Below are positions 42,711 to 51,531 of a stretch of 64,000 nt of DNA, piece after piece. The notes beneath the pieces were generated by a model. That model saw only the letters and a program-made list of their open reading frames with translations. It was not told where the DNA came from and ran no database searches. Position 1 is the stretch's first letter, and each line of letters begins with the position of its first letter. Source of the DNA: an uncultured Clostridia bacterium (GTDB lineage Bacteria; Bacillota; Clostridia; TANB77; CAG-508). The position numbers and the translations under genes were made by a program. Where the stretch lies: the NCBI GenBank assembly GCA_947627295.1, contig CANQVJ010000005.1, positions 1 to 64,000 of the forward strand. The letters are read 5' to 3'.

Positions 42711-42825
42711 ATATACAGTTTATCATATTTTATTTGTGAAGTCAACAGCTTTTACAGTTTTTTACAGATTTTTTTAGTAGAGTTGGTTGGGGATGTTTTT
42801 ATATGTAGAAAAAAACTTTTATAGT

Positions 42826-43149
42826 TGTCAAATTTCGACAGACTTTTCAATTTTACTATGCTATAATTCCAACATGTATTGTTTTTCCAAATGAATCTTT
42901 AATTCAAAAATTGAATTTGTTTCAAAATTCAAATGTTCCATTTCAGGAACAAAAATCAAGAGAAAGAAAACAATAAATCAAAAACGAGAGAAGGTGATTA
43001 TTTTCATTTGAAGTAATCTTATTAATCAAAAACTAAAGAAATATTGAGAAAACAAGAGAAAAAGTGAGCTAATCTCCACTCATTAGCTCTCAGAAGCATT
43101 ATTTAAACATATTTGAACATTTACGAACTTTTTTGTAAATGTTATAATA
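42826..43149 (-). repeat. Long inverted repeat, right arm (about 324 bp)
   Basis: Reverse-complement partner of 38324-38647. Together with the Rpn gene copies outside it, the total inverted homology on each side is about 600 bp, interrupted on the left by a deletion. Confidence 0.9.
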
Positions 43150-43166
43150 GGAAAGGAGAAAAATAT

Positions 43167-43988
43167 ATGACAAAAAAAGAAAAATTACTAACACCTCAAA
43201 ATGACTTTATCTTCAAAAAGATTTTTGCTAAAGAAGAAAACAAAGATATGTTAAAAGAATTTTTAGAAGAAGTGTTAGAAATAAAAATTTATAAACTCGA
43301 TGCAGTAGAAGAAGCTCAAATGGATAAAACTTTAGAAGAAAATAAAGGAAGTAGAATAGATATCCAATCAGAAGTAAATGATAATATTGTTATTAATATA
43401 GAAATGCAAATTAGTAATGAACATAATATTACTAGTAGAAGTGCATTTTCTGTTTCTGGTTTACTTCATAATAATTTAAATAAGGGGCAAGATTATGCAG
43501 ATGCAAAAATATCAATAGTAATATGTATATTATCATTTAACATATTTAAAGACGGAGATTACATAGTATCAGCAAGTTTAAGAAGGGATGATACTCATAA
43601 ACAAGTTTCAGACAAAATAAAAATATACTATATTCAATTACCAAAGTTTATAAAGCAAAAGGATAAAAAAAGAAAAAAATTAGCTCAATGGTTATATTTC
43701 ATAAGCCAAGAAGATAAGGAGGAATTGGAGATGGCAGTGAAAGAAAATGTAAAAATAGCAGAGGCACAAAAACAATATGAAGAATTGATGAAAGATGAGG
43801 GAATTCAATATCAAATATTTATGCGAGAAAAAACAGAAGTTGATATTAAACTTGCTCGAGATGCTTACCATAAAAAAGAAACGAAAAAAATTGCTAAAAA
43901 ATTACTTGCTAAAAAAATGTCTATTGAAGAAATATCAGATATCACAAACTTAAGCAAAGAAGAAATTGAAAAATTAAAAAAGAATTGA
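43167..43988 (+). CDS. Rpn-family recombination-promoting nuclease / putative transposase (PD-(D/E)XK)
   Basis: 273 residues from ATG 43167 (RBS GGAAAGGAG). Family features: the opening KEKLLTPQNDFIFKKIFA, then SRIDIQSEVNDNIVINIEMQ, which supplies the D-x(n)-E-x-Q core of the PD-(D/E)XK fold, then SAFSVSGLLHNNLNKGQDY, and a charged helical tail (EAQKQYEELMKDEGIQYQ). Related Rpn proteins promote RecA-independent recombination and DNA breaks; some act in phage defence. A 3' remnant of the same gene lies in inverted orientation at 38006-38283. An IS256-type element has landed just downstream, separating the gene from its terminator. Confidence 0.85.
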   Translation: MTKKEKLLTPQNDFIFKKIFAKEENKDMLKEFLEEVLEIKIYKLDAVEEAQMDKTLEENKGSRIDIQSEVNDNIVINIEMQISNEHNITSRSAFSVSGLLHNNLNKGQDYADAKISIVICILSFNIFKDGDYIVSASLRRDDTHKQVSDKIKIYYIQLPKFIKQKDKKRKKLAQWLYFISQEDKEELEMAVKENVKIAEAQKQYEELMKDEGIQYQIFMREKTEVDIKLARDAYHKKETKKIAKKLLAKKMSIEEISDITNLSKEEIEKLKKN

Positions 43989-44020
43989 TTGTTAAAAAAT
44001 GGTAAGTTGAATAATTAACT

Positions 44021-44028
44021 AAGGAAGG
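44021..44028 (+). repeat. Target-site duplication, left copy
   Basis: AAGGAAGG, repeated at 45526-45533 directly outside the right end of the insertion sequence. Eight bp is the IS256-family size. Confidence 0.85.
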
Positions 44029-44187
44029 GGGACTATAGAAAATGTTGTGTAATCGGAAATCCTTCCGAGTGATAACAACTTAAAATTTTAAATTTGATAA
44101 TTTTACTTTAGTATAAAATTTATCAATTGTCAATTGATTTTTAAAATGTTGTGTAAAATTTATTTTAAAAAAATCATTTCATGACTT

Positions 44188-44224
44188 TTAAGGCTTATGA
44201 AAAATTACAATCATAAGCCTTAAA
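44188..44224 (-). terminator. Hairpin after the transposase gene
   Basis: TTTAAGGCTTATGA pairs with TCATAAGCCTTAAA inside the element, just past the transposase stop. Confidence 0.7.
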
Positions 44225-44236
44225 TTTTGCTTACTC

Positions 44237-45454
44237 TTAAAGTCTATCTGGATACAAAATATTTAGTTGAGATAATATTATATCCCAATTTCTATATCTC
44301 ATTGACCATTTCTTTTCAATTCTTTTTGTAGCTAAGTAAAGCGTTTTTAAAAGTGCCATATTTGTTGGAAATACAACTCTGTTCCTATTTGCCCTCCTGT
44401 AACTGCTATTTAAACTTTCTATTGCATTTGTTGTATACATTACCGTTCTTAATTCTTGAGAGTATTGGAAAAATGTTGATAAACTATCCCAATTGTCTTG
44501 CCAACTTCTTATTGCACTTGGATATTTCTTTCCCCATTTCTTTTCTAACTCTGTTAATATTTCATATCCCTGCTCTGCTGTTGAAGCTGTATATACTCTT
44601 TTTAAATCTTTTGTTAATTCTTTTTTATTATCATATTTAACATATTTTAAAGAATTTCTTATTTGATGCACTATACATCTTTGATATTCTGTTTTTGGAT
44701 ATGCTGTATTTATCGCATCTTTTATTCCAGTCAGTCCGTCTGAACATAATATTAATATATCTTTTACTCCTCGATTTTTTAAATCGTTTAATATGCTTAG
44801 CCACATTTTTGCACTTTCATTTTCTCCCACTACTATACTTAATACACTTTTCATCCCTTCTGTATCTACTCCTAATATTACATATGCTGCTTTTTTCACT
44901 ACTTGCCCATTATCCTTTACGCTAAAGTGTATTGCATCTATGAATACTATTGGATATATTCTGTCCAATTTCCTTTTTTGCCAATCTTGTATTTCTGGTA
45001 TTATTTTATCTGTTATATCACTTATCATATCTGGTGATAACTTACATCCAAACAACTCATCTATTTCTTCTTGTATTTGTTTATTAGACATACCTAATCC
45101 GTACATCCTTATCACTTTTTCTTCAAACCCATTTATATTTCTTGAGTATTTTGGCAGTAAATCAGATTCTATTTCATTGTTTCTATCTCTTGGTACTTTT
45201 ACATCCATTTGTCCATAATCTGTGTTTATTGTCCTTTCTGGATAATATCCATTACGATAATTGTCTCCATTTACTTGTTCATTTTTCTTATGTCCTATTT
45301 TTGCTTCCATTTCTGCTTCTAACATCTTTTGTATTACTGGACCCATAAAATCTCTCATTATTTGATTTAGATCCTTTCCTGTTTTTGCATCGTACTTTTT
45401 TACGATTTCTTCTGCTAATTTTTCTTGTTCTGTTTTTTCATTTCTTTTTCCCAT
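44237..45454 (-). CDS. IS256-family transposase
   Basis: 405 residues, full length for the mutator-type DDE transposases. Catalytic residues lie in FIDAIHFSVKD (first Asp), LCSDGLTGI (second Asp) and the C-terminal Glu in YTTNAIESLNSSYRR; HQIRNSLKYV carries the conserved C/H-x-H region (CIVHQIRN). The N-terminus has the usual helical DNA-binding part and NGYYPERTINTDYGQMDVKVPRDR. No frameshift and no in-frame CGG. Confidence 0.96.
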   Translation of the reverse strand: MGKRNEKTEQEKLAEEIVKKYDAKTGKDLNQIMRDFMGPVIQKMLEAEMEAKIGHKKNEQVNGDNYRNGYYPERTINTDYGQMDVKVPRDRNNEIESDLLPKYSRNINGFEEKVIRMYGLGMSNKQIQEEIDELFGCKLSPDMISDITDKIIPEIQDWQKRKLDRIYPIVFIDAIHFSVKDNGQVVKKAAYVILGVDTEGMKSVLSIVVGENESAKMWLSILNDLKNRGVKDILILCSDGLTGIKDAINTAYPKTEYQRCIVHQIRNSLKYVKYDNKKELTKDLKRVYTASTAEQGYEILTELEKKWGKKYPSAIRSWQDNWDSLSTFFQYSQELRTVMYTTNAIESLNSSYRRANRNRVVFPTNMALLKTLYLATKRIEKKWSMRYRNWDIILSQLNILYPDRL

Positions 45455-45525
45455 TGAAAAATCCTCCCTTGATATTTTTATTTTATCACGGAAGGATTAT
45501 TTTACACAACTTTTTCTATACTCTC

Positions 45526-45559
45526 AAGGAAGGGGTGTGCGCACTTCCCTTCCTTTTTT
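45526..45559 (+). terminator. Terminator hairpin adjoining the IS right end
   Basis: AAGGAAGGG (45526-45534) pairs with CCCTTCCTT (45547-45555), with self-complementary GTGCGCAC in the loop, then a T run. The element's target was this stem; the 8-bp duplication left the right copy whole. Originally it would have ended the Rpn gene. Confidence 0.8.
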
Positions 45560-45579
45560 GTGCTTTTATTAAATTGTTT

Positions 45580-48185
45580 TTAATTTGTTGTGGTTTCTTT
45601 ACTTGTTGTATTTGATTTTTCTTTATTTTCTTTTGCTGGTTCTCCGTACTGTATTTGCTTTTTGCTTTGCTACTTTTGATTCAGTTGTATTTGTAGTTTT
45701 TACTTGTTGTAATGTTTGTATTTTCATCTCCTAAGTTTAGTGTGAAACTTTGCGCTACTGGTTTATTTAAGAATATTGTTACTTTTTGGTTTTCTAGCTT
45801 GTCAGTTTTTTCTGCATTTTCAGGATTCTCATTAGATTGTTTTACATATGTTTTTCCATTTGAAAGTTCTACACTTTCTATACTGATTGTTTGTTTTATT
45901 TCTCCATTGTGTTCTACTTCTATTTCATATTGATCTTGAGTACCTTCTTTTAATGTTGCAGTTGCTTCTCTTTCTATACTTTCTCCATTTTGTGTTTCTA
46001 TTTTAACTTTTACTTTGCTAACTGTTACTGCAACATTTGCTGTGTTTACTGCTTCGTTTGTACTTGTGAATTGAAGTGTAGCTGTAGAAGGTGTTATATT
46101 TTCTAATGTAGGGTCTTCTGCTTTTGGAGCTATTTTTAAATCTCTAAAATCAAATTTATAGTCTGTTATTATGTTTATACCTTTAGTATCAAATGGACCT
46201 TCTGACCCTTGTGTTTTATTTTCACTTGTTAGGAATAAAATTCCTTCTTCCTCTTCACTAGGTTTGTATGGTATGTTTAATTGGAAATTATATTTTCCGT
46301 TTTGTAAATTTTGACCTTCTAGTACTTCAAAATCTTTTATATCTATTGTAAGCTTTTTCTTTGTTCCTTCTGTTTCAAAATTTTCTACTTTTGCTGATGC
46401 TATTACATGTGAATTTGTTTCATCATATATGTATATAAATCCACCACTTATTATTGCATTATCTCTATCTTCTATTGTTAGAGTAATACTTGGGCCTGCT
46501 TCATTATATACAAAACTATCCAATGTTGGATTTTGTTTTAATATATCTACTGTTATTGTGAATTCATTTTCTTCACTTAGTTTTACTTTATTTCCGTTGT
46601 CTAATACTACTCCTGTAACTTCATATATTGTTTTTCCATATTTTTTGTTTTCACCTGAATATGGGTTTGGAAGTTTTACATGATATTTTCCGTCTTCTTC
46701 AAGTTCTGCATCATATGCTGTTTCTTTTCCGTTTTCATCTTTTATAAGGACTTGCTTTACTCCTGTATCAGAAGAAAGTTCTATATCTAGCACAAGTTCA
46801 ATATCTTCTCCATTTTGGACTTGCACACTTGTTTCTTTTGAAGTGATTTCAACACTAGGAGTTGGTTCCATTGAAGCTTCCATGCTTGGCTCTTCGCTTG
46901 GAATTTGGCTAGGTTCCTCACTTGGTTCTTCTGAAGGCTCAGCACTTGGTTCTTCACTTGGCATTGGCTCAACACTTGCTGTTGCCACTGCTGTTGGTGG
47001 TACTACTGGTGTTGTTGCTGTTGGCATTATTGTTGGGTCTGTTACTGGTGGATTTTGTGAAGGGTTTTCTACTGGTGGGTTTTGTTCTTGAGGGTTACTT
47101 GGGTTTCCTGGATTACTTGGATTGCTTGGGTTTCCAGTGTTTGGATTAGTGCTACTTGTCCCATTATTTGTAGGCTTTCTTTTTGAAGTTGTTCCACCGT
47201 TTACACTTGCTGACTTTATATTTGCATCTATATTGTTTTTCTTTTTAACTGTTTTTACTGCTTGCGCAACATCTGTTGTAGTAATTCTTCCGTCTTGATT
47301 AACATCCATTGCTGATTGGTTCTCTACATTTTCAGCATTTTCAGTTTCACTACTAGTTTCAGGGTTTTCAGTTTCTAGTAAATATTCCATTACTTCTTTA
47401 CTATCTTCATAATCTACTTTACTATCTGTATTAACATCTGCTACTGTTCTTCTGCTAAGTAAGATTCCCACAATTAACAGAATAGCTAAAAGTACTATTG
47501 CTATTGCTGCTACAATTGTTCTTTTATCTTTTGGTATTTTGCTGTTTTTGCTAAATACATATATTAAGAATATTAGTACTACTACTGCTATTATGGCATC
47601 AATAATAACAGGCCAATTAGTTTTATGTTCTACTGTTTTGGTCTGTTCTTCTTTCACTTCTTCTTGAGGAGTAGTGTTTTCAATATTGCTTACATCATCT
47701 AATTCATCTTCTTTTATTGTTAGCTCCTTACTTGCACTTCCTAAAGAAATATCTTGTTCTCCATTTGAGGCTGTTGCATTACTTATAGAAATTTGTGTTT
47801 TGCCTCTTTTGGCATTATCTTTTACTCTTAATTTTACTTCTATTATATTTTGACTTTCATTTCCTTCTTTGTTTATTAGCCCAAACTTATTGCTTGAACT
47901 GTTGTATGTAACATCTTGCCATTGTTCATTTTCTTGAAAGTCATCTTTTGAAATTTCTTCAAAAACATCTTTATCATAACTTAGTTTTGCAGTATAAGCA
48001 TAAAGATTATTTTCTTCCTTTTCAAAATTTAAAGTTACTGTAATTTCATCTCCGTAAATTGCAGTATCTTTACTTGTTTCCAATTTTAATTTTTCACTTG
48101 CTGAATATACACTTGTTAGTGGTATTATTAAAAGTGCTATTAGCAGCAAAAATGTTATAATTAGGCCTTTTTTTGTTTTTTTCAT
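45580..48185 (-). CDS. Secreted/membrane cohesin- and dockerin-containing surface protein
   Basis: Signal peptide (1-29), cohesin-like domain (about 30-155; LKLETSKDTAIYGDEITVTLNF), two membrane segments (about 195-250), dockerin-like calcium repeats (DVNTDSKVDYEDSKEVMEYLL and MDVNQDGRITTTDVAQAVKTV, about 255-320), a Pro/Ser/Glu linker (330-450) and Ig-like domains. The plain frame stops at 45681 after TTSKNYKYN. Dropping one A from the run at about 45692-45696 and then reading CGG at 45644-45646 as +1 extends it through TTNTTESKVAKQKANTV-G-EPAKENKEK to a stop at 45580, with the same Thr/Lys-rich style. The A-run step is not a CGG event and could be an indel. Role in surface assembly inferred. 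Confidence 0.75.
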
Positions 48186-48223
48186 TTTAAATCCCCCTTT
48201 TATTCCAAATAGTAAAGTTAATT

Positions 48224-48787
48224 TTAATCTCTTAAGGCACGATACCTTATCATTTTTCTTGTGTTTGTTCTTATGTTTTTTCTAACTGCTACTTCATAAA
48301 TTATATAGATTCCTAATATAAATGTTAGTGTTACTACTGCTCCTGTAAGTGTTGTTATGAAGCTAACAACTTTTCCTAGTAGTGGAACTGTAAATAAGTA
48401 TTTTCCTTGTATTTGTGAATATTCCACATTGTTTTTATCTGGCATAGAATTTCTATCACCTTTTGTTATGTAATATGTTTTACCTTCTTTGTTAAGTATT
48501 TCAGAAACTCTATGTGTTATTATTATATTTTGAGTATAATCTTTGTATGAGATTATATCTCCTATTTTTATGTTTTCACTATTAACCTTTTTTGTAACAA
48601 TAATGTCGTTTACTGGAATTTTTGGTTCCATACTACCAGAAACTATTATAAATGGTGTATATCCCAAAAAATCTGGTATTTCATTTTTGTTTATTTTTGA
48701 TTTTATAACTAATGTAATATTTATGATAATTATTATTATTGAAAGAAAGGCTATTAAAAATTTAAGACATTTTTTTAGATTTGTCAT
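48224..48787 (-). CDS. Signal peptidase I, SipW type
   Basis: 187 residues, two membrane segments (about 7-28 and 145-168). The catalytic Ser is in IVSGSMEPKI; the general base is His rather than Lys (IITHRVSEI), the mark of archaeal/SipW-like peptidases; KGDRNSMPD is box E. SipW enzymes process special substrates such as biofilm matrix proteins. It sits between the MFS gene and the cohesin protein, which is a candidate substrate. ATG 48787 chosen; the gene overlaps the MFS stop. Confidence 0.88.
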   Translation of the reverse strand: MTNLKKCLKFLIAFLSIIIIIINITLVIKSKINKNEIPDFLGYTPFIIVSGSMEPKIPVNDIIVTKKVNSENIKIGDIISYKDYTQNIIITHRVSEILNKEGKTYYITKGDRNSMPDKNNVEYSQIQGKYLFTVPLLGKVVSFITTLTGAVVTLTFILGIYIIYEVAVRKNIRTNTRKMIRYRALRD

Positions 48788-50123
48788 TTTCTTTCTCAAC
48801 TTTCTTAGTTTTTTTAGGTTTTCTTATACTATATTTTACATCTTCATCTGTGTAGTATTCTGGCTCTAAGCCGACTTTATCTCTCATGAAGTCTAACACT
48901 AAAACTATTGCTATTGTTGATATACAACCAACTATTATAAATGTGTTTGAAGTTGTTGTGACTTTTAATAGTATTGAACACATTGTTGTAAATATTGCTA
49001 TTGCTAAGTTTGCTGTTAGATTTTTGAAAGCCGAAATTTTTGCACGAATTTTTTTGCTTGTAAAGTTGTTTAAATACCTTGAGATTAATCCCATATATGG
49101 TCCTTTAACACTTTGCTGTATAAAATATAATATTATAATTAGTATCATTGAAGAAACTGAGAAACCGTCTTTTCCAACAAAACCTATCAATATGCATGAA
49201 ACCGCAACAGGTAATGAAAGTACTGTTAGAGTTTTGTTTTTCAATTTCTTTTGAATTCTATCTTGGTAACGAGCAAGTATTGCTGCTCCTATTTGTAAAA
49301 ATGCAAATATTATACCAAACCATACTTCTGGAACTTGCATTTCTTTTAACATACTGCTTCTTAGGTTTACAACGCCTATTAATATTGCCATAAATATTGC
49401 ATTAAATATAAATAAACTTTTTACTCTTCTTGATTTTTTGAAAAATGTAAATGTTTCTTTTAAATCTCCAAAATATGTTTTTACACTTACTGGTTTTATA
49501 TTTTTCTTTTCTTCTGGCGGTGTTGTGTGATTAAATTTAAATGTCATTATTGTTGCAATTAAACATGTTGCAAAACATAGATACATTGGTATATAACCAT
49601 TTACTGAAAATGCTATACCTGCAATTACAGAAGAGATTGCGTCAAAGTAGAAATAGTTGGATGACGCCTTCGCTTCAATTTTTGAAAATAATTTTCCTCT
49701 TTTTACATTTGCAGGTAGTGAGTCATATAAAATATTATTTTCACATAATTGTTTCATTGAATAACCTATTGCATATACAATTTGCGCTATAACTAATTGA
49801 TAATAGTTAGTTAATGAAATTATTATTAATGCACTTAAGGTGTAGAGTACATTTCCTATAAGTAAACAATGTTTCTTTCCTATTCTTTCCACAACTATTG
49901 TTAGGGGTAGTTGTAAAATAGTGCTTGCTATTGTGTAAATTGCATCTGCAAGTAATACTTGAGAAGCATCAAACCCTTTTACTTGTGTTAAGAATAGGAA
50001 TATTATAGGATAGTAAAATAGGAAATCCCATGATACCATTCTATAAAATGGAAACATTTTTACATTTTTCTTTTTTCTTTTAATTACTTTTCTTCTTTTT
50101 GCTAGTTCTTTTCTTTTGTCCAT
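48762..50123 (-). CDS. Major facilitator superfamily transporter
   Basis: 453 residues with about 12 membrane helices and long basic cytoplasmic ends (KRRKVIKRKKKNVK at the start, KPKKTKKVEKENDK at the end). An MFS A-type loop motif is recognisable after helix 2 (VVERIGKKHCLLIG). No substrate can be assigned. 13 nt after cysS, so co-transcribed. Confidence 0.8.
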   Translation of the reverse strand: MDKRKELAKRRKVIKRKKKNVKMFPFYRMVSWDFLFYYPIIFLFLTQVKGFDASQVLLADAIYTIASTILQLPLTIVVERIGKKHCLLIGNVLYTLSALIIISLTNYYQLVIAQIVYAIGYSMKQLCENNILYDSLPANVKRGKLFSKIEAKASSNYFYFDAISSVIAGIAFSVNGYIPMYLCFATCLIATIMTFKFNHTTPPEEKKNIKPVSVKTYFGDLKETFTFFKKSRRVKSLFIFNAIFMAILIGVVNLRSSMLKEMQVPEVWFGIIFAFLQIGAAILARYQDRIQKKLKNKTLTVLSLPVAVSCILIGFVGKDGFSVSSMILIIILYFIQQSVKGPYMGLISRYLNNFTSKKIRAKISAFKNLTANLAIAIFTTMCSILLKVTTTSNTFIIVGCISTIAIVLVLDFMRDKVGLEPEYYTDEDVKYSIRKPKKTKKVEKENDKSKKMS

Positions 50124-50136
50124 TATTAAAACTCTC

Positions 50137-51517
50137 CTATGCTTTTTCTACTTGTGTTCCTTCTGGTGTATCTTTTACAATGTATCCTTTTTCTTTAAGT
50201 AAATCTCTTAGTTCGTCTGATTTACTCCAATTTTTTTCTTTTCTTGCCTCATCTCTTGAAGTTATTATTTCTTGTATTTCTTGTGGTAATTCTAATGTTT
50301 CAACTTTGTCTATATCTAAACTTAAGATGCTATCAAATTTTAATAATAAATCTGCAATTTTTTTAGATTTGGTTTCATAGCGAACTGCTTCCCAAACTGC
50401 ACTCATTGCAAGAGGCATATTTAAATCGTCATTTATTGCTTTATGGAACTTCTCTTCTATGCTATTTATTACTTTATCTTCAACATCTTCAGTTCCTTTT
50501 TCGTGCAACCTATAACCCTTTCTTAATCTTTCAAGGGATTTTGCACTTGAATCAATTGCTTCCCATGTGTAATTTATTTTTGACCTATAATGGCCAGAAT
50601 ATGTGAACATCCTATAAACAAGTGGGTCATAACCTCTATCAATTATATCTTTTATTAAATATACATTGCCTAAACTTTTTGACATCTTTCCACCGTCTAT
50701 CAACAAATATTCTCCATGCATCCAAGTTCTTGCAGGTATTTTACCACACATACCTTTGCTTTGTGCAATTTCGTTTTCATGGTGTGTTGGTATTAAATCT
50801 ATTCCGCCCTGTGTGGATGTCGAATTGTTCACCTAAGTAGTGTTGCCCCATTGCTGAACACTCTATATGCCACCCTGGGTAAGAAAGTCCCCATGGACTT
50901 TCCCACTTCATTAAATGATTTTCAGGTGCTTTTATCCATAGAGCAAAGTCATATGGACTTCTCTTTTCAGGGTCTACATCGACTCTTGCTCCTGCTTTTT
51001 GTTCTTCAATATTGTGGTTTGATAATATTGGATATTTATCTAATTTTGAAATGTCAAAATATATTGCTGTTGATGTTTCATATGCATAACCATTTTCCAT
51101 AAGTTTTTTAACATATTCAAGCATTAATTCTATATGTTCTGTTGCTTTACATACTATTTCAGGTGTTTCTATGTTTAGGTCTTCTAAGTCTTTAAAGAAT
51201 AGCTTTGTATAATAATCTGCTATTTCTTGAGGAGTTTTATGTTCTTCTCTAGCTGATTTTATCATTTTGTCTTCTCCCTCATCTCCGTCTGATACTAGGT
51301 GGCCTACATCTGTTATGTTCATTGCATGTTTTATTTTGTAACCATTGTAGCGCAAAACTTTTCTTAGTACATCTTGAAATATGTTTGTTCTCATGTTTCC
51401 AATTGTTGCATCTTTATATACTGTTGGTCCACATGAATATATTCTAACCTCATTTTTATCTATTGGTTCAAATTTTTCTTTACTTCTTGTTAATGTGTTA
51501 TAAAAATATAATTCCAT
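50137..51517 (-). CDS. cysS: Cysteinyl-tRNA synthetase, split by one CGG +1 site
   Basis: Class I synthetase. YSCGPTVYKDATIGNMRTNIF is the HIGH region with the zinc Cys. The frame reads through WHIECSAMGQHYLGEQFDIHTG and meets an in-frame CGG at 50804-50806; one base later it is GIDLIPTHHENEIAQSKG, the zinc-binding HHENE motif. KMSKSLGN is the KMSKS loop. 459 residues through the site, standard length. Without the shift the enzyme would lack its zinc His pair and KMSKS loop; the gene is essential unless a second copy exists. RBS AGGAG. Between PBP1A and MFS in one operon. Confidence 0.96.
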
Positions 51518-51531
51518 AATCTCTCCTTTCT

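Larger units (their letters stand above)
44029..45525 (-). mobile_element. IS256-family insertion sequence, complete
   Basis: 1497 bp with one transposase gene. Imperfect terminal inverted repeats: left GGGACTATAGAAAATGTTG, right (reverse complement) GAGAGTATAGAAAAAGTTG, with matching ATCCTTCCG further in. Flanked by 8-bp duplications. Intact ends and an intact gene suggest recent insertion. Confidence 0.93.
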
